From assembly GCF_905404315.1 (NCBI RefSeq), contig NC_066312.1, forward strand, positions 13,751,001 through 13,815,000: a stretch of DNA of 64,000 bases. Direction: 5' to 3'. The position numbers were made by a program, and so were the translations under genes. Below the pieces are notes generated by a model. The model did no database searches, was not told where the DNA came from, and worked only from the letters and a program-made list of their open reading frames with translations. Positions within the stretch are counted from its first letter, which is position 1. The number at the start of each line of letters is the position of its first letter. The DNA is from Leptidea sinapis. Lineage: Eukaryota > Arthropoda > Insecta > Lepidoptera > Pieridae. Below, piece after piece: positions 44,401-53,049 of the stretch.

Positions 44401-47400
44401 AATATAGCGTAGCACGCAAATTATTACAAAACAACTAACATATTGTGACTTCGTGTAACTTTTAGAAGTACCTAGTTGTGTGGTGGAGAGTACCACGAAC
44501 ATATTAATTATTTCTGCCATGAAACAAACCCAAAAACCAAACAAAATACAGCAAACTTTTAGAACATTTAAGTGATAAAAAGGAGCAGATATTATGTTCT
44601 GTGTTCCATTTTAATGTATTGTAATATAATTCCCCTTCCTAAATGTCACGGTGACATAGCAAAATCTACATTGTCTTTGAATCATTATTATTCTTGATAA
44701 TGTTATGTGTGTACATAAGCGAATTTTGTACAAACTGAGATAATCATAATGTTAGCACGAGGAACAAACTTAAACTTGTTATGCCTACTACTCGGTTAAG
44801 TCGAGTTAGTAAGTCTTTTGTTGGGAGATGTACATGCATTTACAACATGATACCACAAAATGTACAGAAATGTGTAACGAAATTCAAAAGGATTATTAAC
44901 TGATGTTTATTTATTGTGGAATGGAGCAACCGCCCTCAGGCTATTGAAATGATAAATGTAACGAAATTTTAATGTTTAAAAGAAGCCTACTGAGTTTCTT
45001 CACAGGTCTGAGGCAAAATTTTTTGAATCGGTGGTAATTTTAGACGTTAAATATTTTTTATGACAATTAGGGACGAGACGAGCAGGATATTCAGGTGATG
45101 GTCATTGATACCGCCTGCTCATTACAATGCACTGCTGCTCAGGATTCTTAAAAAAAACAAATATTCTGAGCGGCACTACCATGTCTCTCGTCACCTTGAG
45201 ACATAAGTTGTCAAGGTTCATTTGCCCAGTATTTTTCAATAATCCTGACCGGCACTGCCCATTACAAGGCCAGGGCGTATCAATTACTATCAGCTGAACG
45301 TCCTGTTCATCTCGCCCCTTATTTGCATTAAAATAAATATGAAAAGAAACAAATTAATCAGGCCATTTGAAATTAGTGTTTTTACATTCTTATATAATCG
45401 TTGGAATATTTTTTTCATTATATATTAAGGTGGAGCAATAGCAGATGGATAAGGAACATCAAATTAATTTCACAATAGAAATGTGTTATTTTATTGTACA
45501 ATCCCCGCACGTTGAGATATGGACAGGTAACTTACTAAGTGACGTCAGTTTCATGTGTAGAACTTAAAAAAATCTTGTTAAAAAAATAGCGTTTGCAAAC
45601 TAACCGATCATTTCCAACGCGCAGGGATCTTGAATAATATTTTGACTACTTACAAGAACATAGGCGCAGTGTGTGCATACGACGGCCACTAGTATTGTGA
45701 AGAATATTCCAGAAACGAGTCCAGCACATTTGAATGCTTTAGGCATTGCCAAAATACCAGTACCGAGAGAAGCTTTCAGGAGATGTGTAAGAGTATCCAT
45801 ATTCCTGTAAAATAAACAGGTGTTGAGTCCAATACAAATAAAAAACAATATAACCAACTAATATATATTGCGATAATCATAAAGGTTTCAAGCAATCACT
45901 TTCTATAAACATATATAGACATATTATCATTCGCAGTCTGATAGCGAAACGGCAAATGTGTGCTTACGGCCGTTCCCAATATACTATCTGCATATAGAGA
46001 TAAATTACTACCTTCTACTGTCAGTAATTAGCTGTCAAAAATCTGAAGCTGTCCTAATATACCCGATAAGTCATTCTTATCGCCTTATATCGGGACGCGT
46101 GAATTGCAATTTCCAATACAAACTTCTATCGCTGGTCAACTATGCGTTGTTCCATTGACAGACAGCGTGTACGGATAAGGTGAGTTACCGTCGATAAGTT
46201 TATTGGGACAGAAAAGTCAACAATAGTTACGATTTTTATCTCAGTAAGAGATACTGTATATTGGGAACGGCCGAAGGCAAAGTAAAGTAATATCAACTTA
46301 TCTGTAAAGTGGCTAAAATAAGAACTACGATCGCCATGTTGTAATGTCATTCGACTGTCAGTGTCACTTTCGAGTATTCCGTGGGTTTCATAGCGATACT
46401 TCTGAATTTTAAGCGTTAAATATGCCCCGACTTTTGTGCACATTTGAATTAATTACCAACACTGGAACGACGACGGCGACACCCATCAGTCCACAGATAA
46501 GTTGGTGACACTGTAAGCACACTATTCTACATAGTCGTGTGTCAACTGTCACTATTCAAATCAAATCTGAACTGTGTAAATGTTTTACATTGCTGCTTAT
46601 TCCCTAAGAATATTTTGAACAACTGGAGTAAATGCGGCAATGTATAGATTTAGCAGTCGAAGGTTATTATGGTGTAATTAGAGCCATGTTCCATATTTCG
46701 GCTTTGTTTTTATAAGATGTGATATGTCTGTATATATAGGTAGAACGTCATTGGCTTCAAACATAATAATAACATTACGAAAGTTATGCTTCAGTTACTT
46801 AGCTAAGAAAAATTTACGAAATACTCACGAGGTCGGATTTTCCACTTGTCTCTCTGCAAAGGGATCAAAGTCACCTGATTCTGCATCTTTCGCCAAACTG
46901 TATCTATAATGCAATATATTACTTATATTATACAACGGTTGGCTCAGTTGGAAAGAGCGCTCGGATGGAACTCGACAGGTCGCCGGTTCGAGTCCCGCAT
47001 CGTTTATAAATATCGGTTACAAATATAATTTGTGTAATTAATCCCAGATGTTAGGGATATCGCTTTAAATTAACAAAAATTTTAAGGACTTGTATTTCCA
47101 ATTACGTATAATATTTATGCGGGAAATTTGGTGTATCTGTCACTAAAATAGATCGCTATGAAAAATGAATGAAAATATAATATAATGCAGTGTGTTACTG
47201 ATGTGAGGACAAGAGGCCATACTATAGTACGAAGCCAAGTTGGATATACATTTCACCGGAGTATATATATAGTATATACGGCTTAACTGCTGACTAAGCA
47301 TTTACAAGTTTATATGTATAGGCATTTTATAGGCAAGGGAAGGTTTTAGCTATTAGGTGGTTCAGTTACCTATATTTTCTATGTCGGGTTTGCACCTAGG

Positions 47401-49994
47401 TCATTTTGAAACGACTAACCGACAAAAGAACCGCTTTTTTTTGGGCAATATCTAATCTATCTAAAGCAACAACATAGGTCTAAAATTATCGTGTCATATT
47501 GTTAGTTGCCATAGTCCTCCGAAACGGCTTGATCGGTTTTTATGAAATTTCATATATCTATTTGGTTCTTTATGTCACCAATCTTTTTTTCTTTGCATTT
47601 TTTTATTAATGTATTTTATATATACTGCGGAACGAAATACACGCCTATGCGACATGGAAGTTGGTACCATACATATTTTAGATGTAACATTTCAATGAAA
47701 GAAGACTATCTAATATTTAAAATTCTCATGTCGCGGTGTTTGTAGTTAAACTCCTTCGAAACGGCTTGACCGATTTTCATGAAATTTTGAGTGCATATTT
47801 GAGTAGGTCTGAGAATCGGACAACATCTATTTTTGATCCCCCTAAATGTTAAGGGTGGTCCACGCCAAATTTTTTTTTTATTTTTTTTTATTATTTGTTT
47901 GATTATGAGTCAGCATTAAAAATACGTACAACTTCTCCCATCTACGATCAACAGTTACTTTTTTTAATATCGGCAATACAACGTTTGCTGGGTCAGCTAG
48001 TTTTAATATAAAAAATAATTTAAACTGCATTGATATATTTTAAATAATTGCCTGATTGCACCGGGAATCGAATATGATAATGTCAGTTGTATGTACTTAT
48101 GGCAATGTCAGATTTTCATTTTTGTGGACAAAATTTAACATTTGATATTAAAATTCATGGTTTTTCTTTAATTTCAGATGCTATGTTATGTAGCAAAAAA
48201 TAAGCCTTATGATGGAGCCTTTCGATCGGTATGATAATTATTAATTGTATATATATTCTTTTCTCGTATTCTATTCTATAATAATAATATCTAAGGGTAT
48301 TCTTCTTCAGGTGTAGTGGGCTCGATTCCCGGTTCAATCATGCAATTATATAAATATGTTTTTGAAATTAAAATAAAGTATTCTTTCAGTAAAATGTTAC
48401 ATCTACAATATTTACGATACTTTCCCTCCAAGTGGCATAGCCGTGGGCCGCCATGTATATAAAGGTATTATGCAAGAAATTGGAAAAAAGGGTTATTGTA
48501 AATGGTATTTAATGCCTTGATTGAATTGTAGAAGAAGCCTTTAAGAAGGCAAGTGAAATGCTGTTAGTTACTTGGAAATTTTAGAAAAAAATACAACATT
48601 GTTAAGCGTAGATTCATATTATGTACTTACTTCCTTACTTCCTTTTCTTTGGACTTCTCATCCTGCGGAAGGAACGTTTGAAGTTCCTGGGGAGGTGGCG
48701 CAACGCCATTGGAGTCCTAAAACAAACAGATTAATTAATAATTGCTGACAAATAAGAGTATAAATTGTATATAGTGGATTTCAGAGAGAAAATTAAGATA
48801 AAATAATGTTACGTTAACTTTCCAATTCATCGTGCGACTGGAAGGTCACGCAACCACACTCGTTGTTTAAATTACAAAGATTTTTCTTGTGTAAATTCAG
48901 TAAACATAAAATATCTCTAAGCAAACTTTACTTTTAAGGAGAAATTTCAATCTTTCAAGTTCATTACAAAAAAAAAAAATTGTGTGCAGTGTTCCTCCGG
49001 TCAAAGCTGTGTTAGTTTTGCCCCCAGCAGATGTGCCTATACTGTTGAGTTCTAGTCTGCTGACTGAGGTCTTAGGTCATTTAGACATGTAGATAGCTGT
49101 GAAAACAGAGGTTGACAGTCAACCTCTAGTTTGAGCAATGCACTCACACTAACACAAAGTGACATACAATTCGCGAGTGTAAAACATAGCTTGTCACGCA
49201 CATTAAAGTAATATACCTGGCCTGTTTTCGGTCTGTATCGGTTGTCTAGCAGCAAGAGGATCGATGTAGACGTATAAATTATCTTAGATTGGTCTAATTC
49301 AGGCACACAAATCATTCTAGATGATAGAGTCACTGTTATAAGACTGAAGTTGTATAATATGAAGTTCGCACATGATAATTCACCACACAATCTCCACCGG
49401 ACTGACGGCCTCATCACTAGACAATGGCGAGGTATCTCTTAGAAACCGACTGAAAACTAAATTCAAATTGCGAAGGCGTAGCCTGAACTCCAGAGGACTC
49501 AGAGGCAGTTACAATGCTTCTAAAATCGATAAAACTGTATCTATAGAACCGTAGAGCTAACAGTACTGAACAAATGGTTTGCACCAGTGGGAGGCTCCTT
49601 TACACAGGATGCCGGCTAGATTATGGGTGCCACAACGGTGCCTATTTCTGTCGTGAAGCAGTCATGTGTAAGTATTACTGTGTTTCAGTCTGAAGGGCGC
49701 CGTAGCTAGTGAAATTACTGGGCAAATGAGACTTAACATCTTATGTCTATATCAAGGTGACGAGCACAGTTGTATCGGTGCCGAATCAGAATTTTTGGAG
49801 TTCTTCAAGAATCCTGAGCGGCACTGCATTGTAATGGGCAGGGCGTATCAATTACCATCAGCTGAACGTCCTGCTCGTCTCGTTCCTTATTTTCATAAAA
49901 AAAAAACAAACCGAAAATCATCAAGTGAACTAACATAAATCCGTCACATACAAAAAAATAAAATAAAAAAGAAATGGTTACTTACATTAGCCAT
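38011..49994 (-). CDS. SLC36/PAT-family proton-coupled amino acid transporter (whole gene, 8 coding exons)
   Basis: Coding exons, in order on the - strand, are 49986-49994, 48631-48716, 46829-46903, 45654-45804, 42487-42608, 40803-40887, 39056-39537 and 38011-38419. They total 1419 nt, or 472 residues plus stop, with every phase matching. The cytosolic N-terminus (residues 1-56) ends in SGDFDPFAERQVENPTS. The first membrane helix carries SLGTGILAMP, the hallmark of the PAT/SLC36 branch of the amino acid/auxin permease family. IKCAHVLYK and PEVAEASLENGP follow, then TYFGTCSVYTV, WIRNLKYLAP, FAMEAIGVVMPLENSMKTP and YCTFGLQFFVCVEIMW. About 11 membrane helices are expected. Family members couple small amino acid uptake to protons at lysosomal or plasma membranes and in insects feed growth signalling; the substrate here is unknown. 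The closest named type is Drosophila CG1139 / pathetic. Confidence 0.94.
38446..38731 (+). repeat. Repeat family A, copy 2 (transporter intron 7)
   Basis: Same block as 35441-35725, antisense to the transporter gene: CACAACGGCACCTATTT, GAATGGCGCCGTAGCTGGTG, GTGCCGCTCAGAATTTTTG and GAACGTCCTGCTTATCTCG. Confidence 0.8.
39056..39537 (-). CDS. Transporter coding exon 7 (membrane helices 4-8)
   Basis: The acceptor TTTTACAG precedes 39537 and the donor AT|GTGAGT follows 39056. It encodes about 160 residues starting VVQHYLPESNSIEIR. Landmarks are WIRNLKYLAPVS, the helix MGLGLGITIFFL, the long loop with KPPREWPEFF, FAMEAIGVVMPLENSMKTPR, and the helix VYILLGFFGYLGFGE followed by ITLNL. All are characteristic of SLC36 proteins. 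Confidence 0.96.
39920..40105. mobile_element. Foldback MITE family C, copy 3 (shortened, transporter intron 6)
   Basis: Contains AATAAACTTGGTATAAAGTT, ATACCTGAGAATAAACCAAG, ATGCAAAATGTT and their complements at 40041-40090. The middle is shorter than in copies 1 and 2. Confidence 0.65.
40803..40887 (-). CDS. Transporter coding exon 6 (membrane helix 3)
   Basis: The acceptor ATTTTCAG precedes 40887; one base completes the Arg codon from exon 5. It encodes IFILVSLFMTYFGTCSVYTV and then LIAKNILQ. The TYFGTCSVYTV helix is typical of the family. The donor CAG|GTATGT after 40803 is in phase 0. Confidence 0.93.
41401..41783. mobile_element. PIF/Harbinger-like MITE (383 bp) in transporter intron 5
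   Basis: The ends GGGTATGTTCCGATATGCAC and GTGCATATCGGAACATACCC are perfect 20-bp inverted repeats, and pairing continues with changes for about 20 more bases. TTA is duplicated on both sides (41398-41400 and 41784-41786). It has no coding; an 80-codon frame at 41660-41899 is a by-product. Confidence 0.85.
42290..42440 (-). repeat. Interspersed repeat family F, copy 3
   Basis: Carries GTCACGCACACTAAATTAAT, CCTGGCCTGTTTGCATC and TCTAGACGTATAAATTATG, as in the other F copies, 50 bases from transporter exon 5. Confidence 0.6.
42487..42608 (-). CDS. Transporter coding exon 5
   Basis: The acceptor ATATTTTTCAG precedes 42608 in phase 0, and the donor AG|GTACAT follows 42487 in phase 2. It encodes IKCAHVLYKKTKKCTMSF and then PEVAEASLENGPQWGRRW. 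This is the loop between membrane helices 2 and 3 and lines up with LVKAQYELCRR...PMVAETA in CG1139. It is short and easily missed because it has no long open frame, but the phases on both sides fit exactly. Confidence 0.9.
42721..42850. repeat. GC-rich imperfect palindrome in transporter intron 4
   Basis: The arms at 42721-42746 (GTGCGCGATCGTCGCACG...) and 42825-42850 pair over 26 bases with three mismatches, around a C-rich centre with CCCCTTCCCCGCACCACC. The GC content is far above the neighbourhood. It lies 113 bases upstream of transporter exon 5 in gene sense. The function is unknown; it may be the end of a mobile element. Confidence 0.6.
43340..43826 (+). pseudogene. Broken mariner-family transposase fragment
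   Basis: The + strand reads VIALHKVGIEPNAIFKTLRT, LGISKMFVYRAVNRYKETS, then the AT-hook-like SGRPRSVRTKK and VRERNRRNPVQKQKIL. After a frameshift near 43640 it goes on with APKTMSRILKNDLRFAAYKR and RTGHFLKK, and after another near 43750 with IKSKQLLKRYAKGGHRNF. This is the two-helix-turn-helix DNA-binding part and linker. The copy stops before the first catalytic Asp block (normally FTDEK), so it cannot transpose. It lies in transporter intron 4. Confidence 0.85.
43827..44050. other. GC-richer sequence after the mariner fragment
   Basis: Begins GAGCGGGGTGCCTTTAAGCC exactly where the transposase similarity stops. No terminal repeat was identified. It may be another element into which mariner inserted, or the reverse. 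Confidence 0.35.
45069..45335. repeat. Repeat family A, copy 3: two head-to-head pieces
   Basis: From 45069 to about 45235 the family is in - orientation (GGGACGAGACGAGCAGG ... GAGACATAAG ... TTTGCCCAGTA). From about 45236 to 45335 it turns to + orientation (AATCCTGACCGGCACTGCCC ... CAGCTGAACGTCCTG ... CTTATTTGC). Both outer ends are the 3' end of the family. It lies in transporter intron 4. Confidence 0.7.
45654..45804 (-). CDS. Transporter coding exon 4 (membrane helices 1-2)
   Basis: The acceptor TTTTACAG precedes 45804. It encodes NMDTLTHLLKASLGTGILAM, then PKAFKCAGLVSGIFF and a hydrophobic helix ending CTHCAYVL. The donor CTT|GTAAGT after 45654 is in phase 0. The frame stays open to 45600, but that extension (SSQNIIQDPCALEM) is intronic read-through: its phase does not fit exon 5, and the GTAAGT donor joins perfectly to IKCAHVLYK. 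Confidence 0.93.
45908..46740 (+). mobile_element. Repeat family G, interrupted by MITE D (transporter intron 3)
   Basis: The left part 45908-45966 (CGCAGTCTGATAG, AATGTGTGCTTA) and the right part about 46505-46740 (GACACTGTAAGCACAC, GGTTATTATGGTGTAA, CATGTTCC, CGGCTTTGTTTTTATA) match, in order, the copy at 52255-52455, which lacks the insert. Confidence 0.6.
45967..46273 (+). mobile_element. MITE family D, copy 2
   Basis: The ends CGGCCGTTCCCAATATACT and GTATATTGGGAACGGCCG are near-perfect inverted repeats of about 17 bases. TTA is on the left and AAG on the right, so the target duplication has decayed. It is inserted at the GTGCTTA site of family G; the empty relative at 52311 reads GTGCTTAAAG. 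Confidence 0.75.
46829..46903 (-). CDS. Transporter coding exon 3
   Basis: The acceptor ATTATAG precedes 46903 and the donor TC|GTGAGT follows 46829. It encodes YSLAKDAESGDFDPFAERQ and then VENPTS. The D-P-F-x-x-R-x-V-x-x-P-T-S segment just before membrane helix 1 is conserved in insect PAT transporters. Confidence 0.92.
46932..47035 (+). repeat. tRNA-derived SINE copy (transporter intron 2)
   Basis: The A box TGGCTCAGTTGG (46940-46951) and the B box GGTTCGAGTCC (46985-46995) are at pol III spacing, followed by CGCATCGTTTATAAA and GGTTACAAATATAATTTG. The T-arm pairs except for one position, but no regular anticodon arm is seen, so it is SINE-like and not a tRNA gene. Confidence 0.65.
47480..47600 (+). 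mobile_element. Helitron-like 5' part, fragment
   Basis: Contains ATCGTGTCATATTGTTAG, CCTCCGAAACGGCTTGATCG and TTATGAAATTTCATATAT, matching the 5' parts of the 47709 and 52747 elements, without the CTAG end. Confidence 0.5.
47709..48000 (+). mobile_element. Helitron-like element (Lep1-type), complete ends
   Basis: Starts TCTAATATTTAAAATTCTC after A and ends GCTGGGTCAGCTAG before T. Inside are ACGGCTTGACCGATTTTCAT, GGTCTGAGAATCGGAC, CTAAATGTTAAGGGTGGTCC, GATTATGAGTCAGCATT and CTACGATCAACAG. Same family and layout as 52747-53044. Confidence 0.75.
48631..48716 (-). CDS. Transporter coding exon 2
   Basis: The acceptor TTTTAG precedes 48716. It encodes DSNGVAPPPQELQTFLPQ followed by a Lys/Glu-rich stretch ending EKEVRK. 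Two tandem GTAAG words occur at the end; only the second donor (AA|GTAAGT, leaving phase 2) fits the frame of exon 3. It is part of the cytosolic N-terminus. Confidence 0.88.
49040..49280 (-). repeat. Interspersed repeat family F, copy 4 (transporter intron 1)
   Basis: Contains GCTGTGAAAACAGAGG, GAGCAATGCACTCACA, GTCACGCACATTAAAGTAAT, CCTGGCCTGTTTTCGG and GTAGACGTATAAATTAT. Confidence 0.6.
49581..49910 (+). repeat. Repeat family A, copy 4 (transporter intron 1)
   Basis: The most complete copy: GCACCAGTGGGAGGCTCC at the start, GGATGCCGGCTAGATTATGG, GAAGGGCGCCGTAGCTAGTG, AATCCTGAGCGGCACTGC, and a CATAAAAAAAAAAC tail. Confidence 0.85.
49986..49994 (-). CDS. Transporter coding exon 1 (start Met-Ala-Asn)
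   Basis: The ATG at 49994-49992 is followed by GCT AAT and the donor GTAAGT. Only three codons lie here. Upstream on the - strand an acceptor TTTCAG lies just before 50017, so this short exon carries about 23 bases of 5' UTR and the promoter lies farther upstream (above 50020). The start is supported by phase with exon 2 and by there being no other in-frame ATG before the conserved region. Confidence 0.8.
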
Positions 49995-50555
49995 TGTAGA
50001 CTCAAATTATTGACTATCTGAAACAATAGAAAATATACTTAATATATTTAAAATAGAGCCTAGTTATTACTTAATATTTACTATCGTTTTTCCACCGTGC
50101 AGTTACTTGTACTAATTTTGAATAAGGCTACTTCTTCGTGAAAGTTACGATGGCTACTGGTTTAAAGGCTTTGATGTATTCTCTTATATACCGTAGAATT
50201 ACCATCGATAAAAAACGTATATCTTGAATCTCAGATTTGGGATTTGAATAGTAACCAAATATGATAGACAAAGATCAAGGATTTGTCGTGTCTCGTTGAA
50301 TCTATTACTAGCATAATGCTTGAATTTTTATTATTATTCAAATGTCCACACGAGGTTGAATAAATTTTCACTTTACAAAAAGATTTGCCTATCATTTCGC
50401 GCCTGTCGATATTATGTCTAAGATTTTATTATTCCTATGTATATAACTATATATAGCAGATATACAATACAGTATACAGTTATATCTGTTTTATCCATAT
50501 GATTAAACTGTTCAGCGGTTATATCAGCACTCTCTACTCATATACTCGTTGATAC
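49995..50555 (-). promoter_or_regulatory. Upstream region of the transporter; promoter not resolved
   Basis: An acceptor at 50018-50020 shows that the first, non-coding exon lies farther upstream. No core promoter motif could be placed. A CATA/TATA-rich patch lies at 50440-50480. Confidence 0.3.
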
Positions 50556-50558
50556 TTA

Positions 50559-50694
50559 CCCCCTTATTCATAATAGTCTGCTAACCTAAAGCATTGCTAA
50601 TTCTCACTCTGTCTTCTTCTATTGACCTAAGACAGAATGAGAAAAAACACTCCTAAGGCTGTATTAAGTTAGCGGACCGTTATGAATAAGGGGG
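50559..50694. mobile_element. Short MITE family E, copy 2 (TTA target duplication)
   Basis: 136 bp from CCCCCTTATTCATAATAGTC to GACCGTTATGAATAAGGGGG. The 27-bp ends differ at three positions. TTA is on both sides (50556-50558 and 50695-50697). Confidence 0.8.
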
Positions 50695-50699
50695 TTAAT

Positions 50700-52250
50700 G
50701 AATAACTTTTGCTGTAAGGCTTGGCGAGCACTACGATAAAAAATCGTTGCGAAGATATATAGTTAGTTTGGAAACAACAGAAATCCGCGCACTTAGAAAA
50801 TAAATCGTTTGCGGTTTAATATTGTAGATGGGAAATCTTACGTATATTTTCTACCCTATGAAGCAATGCCGACCATTGCGAATATAATGGCTATTTTCTT
50901 TTATAAATCCATGTTTCGATGAACACGAAAGACGGGGGCTTTCGTAGTAGTACGACTAAAACTGTCTTTTGGCATCCAGTATTTCTCAGGCCACACACAA
51001 TTGTAATGTACCGTAGCAATTATTGTCGTTTGCGATTTTATATAGCACTTTAAAAATGGCAACGAATAAATTTCGTAGTGCACGCATAGCCTAATACAAT
51101 TTTGTATTTTGAAGTACCCACATCAACCGGTAACGTTCGAAGGTATGTTTAAATAATTATAGTTGGAACTTTGGAAATTAAAATAACGCTCACAAATTGA
51201 TGCACTACCTGGTGCAAAACAAAAGGCTATTTTATTATACACAGGACTCAAAGCGTTCAAAAGCTTTTCAAAAGCAAAACCAGTGACTATGTACGTTTGT
51301 TATTGAAGTACAGTTATCGTCCTATTTACTATTGTTATTAGATTAGTATGCAGACGTGTTTTCAATCTTTTCTACTGAGAATACTAATGTTACTACCTGA
51401 TGGCATACCTAGGATTGGAATGACTTTTGAATAGCTCCTACTTCACTTGTATTTTTATGCCATCGATTTCTTGACAGCTTAAAGCCAACCCGTCATATTT
51501 TTCATACAAACGCTAGTACGTGATAGTAAAGTTTTAAAGCAAGTTTCTTAATTTTTTTTTACTGATAGGTATCTTTTGCATTGTATCTAGGTTTCTATTG
51601 AAGCAAAAAAACAAATTTCAAGAAACAAATTCAGCATAACACTCCAGATATCTGCTTTTTTTGCACACATTTTACCCGAACTTTGTCCATTCATAATATA
51701 CTCATAAGTTAAAAAAGTAAAAAGAACATTGCGATAGAAACATCGCGCATGTGTTGGAGATTCTATATGATATCCATTTATTTCACAAATTTGTGAGGAT
51801 TACTCTAAAACACAAGAAATTCCTAGAAGTAGTTTTATGGAATTTGTGCACACAATTTTTCGTTCATTGTTGTCGCTTTCTCTTGCTTGTCGTTAAGGGA
51901 CGGTATGCGTTGGAAGACACAACATGCTTTTCGATTATTATGTTCGCGTTGGCAGGACCGGGTAGGGCCCTCCTAAGTAAGATCACCGGGCAGAAAAAAG
52001 AGTAAGGAAGTCTCCTTAGTTCAGTTCATCTACTACACTTTTATTTTTAATATCTAAAGTAAAATAACATCGTAAAACAGTTGCACAGTTTTGCTACCGC
52101 CCGTGTCTATTATGAGCTCAACCCAATCATAAACTTCTATGTGATTTATGTTTAATCTTTAGCACATAGTACTTTATTAAAATATTGATTAATTAAATAA
52201 TAGCTATCAAAGATAATATAACTGTTTACTACCAATGGATTAAGGCAATG
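50700..52250. other. Intergenic, nothing recognised
   Basis: AT-rich DNA with short open frames of no recognisable product. Confidence 0.4.
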
Positions 52251-52254
52251 ACGC

Positions 52255-52455
52255 TCTATATACATATAAGGACATATCAATCGCAGTCTAATAGTAGAAT
52301 GGCAAAAGTGTGCTTAAAGACAATGTAAGCACACTTTTCTCCTAAGTCATATGTCAAATGCGTCTATCTACAGATATAGCAGACAATGCTTATTATGGTG
52401 TAAATTGTGGCATGTTCCGGCTTTGTTTTATACGACGTGATTTGTCTCTCTCTTG
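52255..52455 (+). repeat. Repeat family G, copy 2 (without insert)
   Basis: Contains CGCAGTCTAATAG, a perfect 13-bp hairpin (AAAAGTGTGCTTA at 52304-52316 and its complement at 52326-52338), CTTATTATGGTGTAA and CGGCTTTGTTTTATA. It is the empty-site relative of 45908-46740. Confidence 0.65.
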
Positions 52456-52746
52456 GCATCTTTTTCAAATCATACTATATAGATATACAGACTACTTAAG
52501 TCCATGTAAATTGAGACGAAACCAAAGGAGAATGATCACGATTTCACCTTAATTGACCGTAATGCTCTGTAATGCAAAACAAACCAACATTATAATCTTT
52601 GTAATCTACACAAGCGCGAGTTATAACGAAGAAAACTCGAAACACATCGCTGCAGACCGATTTTCATTTTTAAAATAGAGTCTTTGAGGTTCTGCCACAA
52701 ACAGGATTACAGACTGACTCGTAGCTATGACAGAATTCTATACCAA

Positions 52747-53044
52747 TCTTCTAATATATAAAATTCTCGTGTCATGGTGTTAAACTTTGAACTCCTCCGA
52801 AACGGCTTGACCGATTCTCATGAAATTTTGAGTGCATATTGGGTAGGTCTGAGAATCGGTCAACATCTATTTTTCATCACCCTAAATGTTAAGGGTGGTC
52901 CACACGATTTTTTTTTAAATTTGTTTGATTATGAGTCAGCATTAAAAATACATACAACCTCAAATATTCACCCATTTACGATCAACAGTTACTTTTGTAT
53001 CTCGATTTTAATATCGGCAATACAACGTTTGCTGGGTCAGCTAG
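52747..53044 (+). mobile_element. Helitron-like element (Lep1-type), complete ends
   Basis: Starts TCTTCTAATATATAAAATTC after A and ends GCTGGGTCAGCTAG before T. The body is the same as 47709-48000, including CTCCTCCGAAACGGCTTGAC and CCTAAATGTTAAGGGTGGTC. Confidence 0.78.
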
Positions 53045-53049
53045 TAACA

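Noticed and set aside
45600..45653. Extension of transporter exon 4 through SSQNIIQDPCALEMIG to a donor-like GTTAGT.
   Set aside because: It gives phase 1, which fits neither exon 5 nor exon 6. The GTAAGT donor at 45653 joins in phase 0 to exon 5, which carries the conserved IKCAHVLYK segment.
46932..47005. A functional tRNA gene.
   Set aside because: The A and B boxes are present, but no regular acceptor and anticodon arms can be folded, and the tail is shared with another locus, so it is a SINE head.
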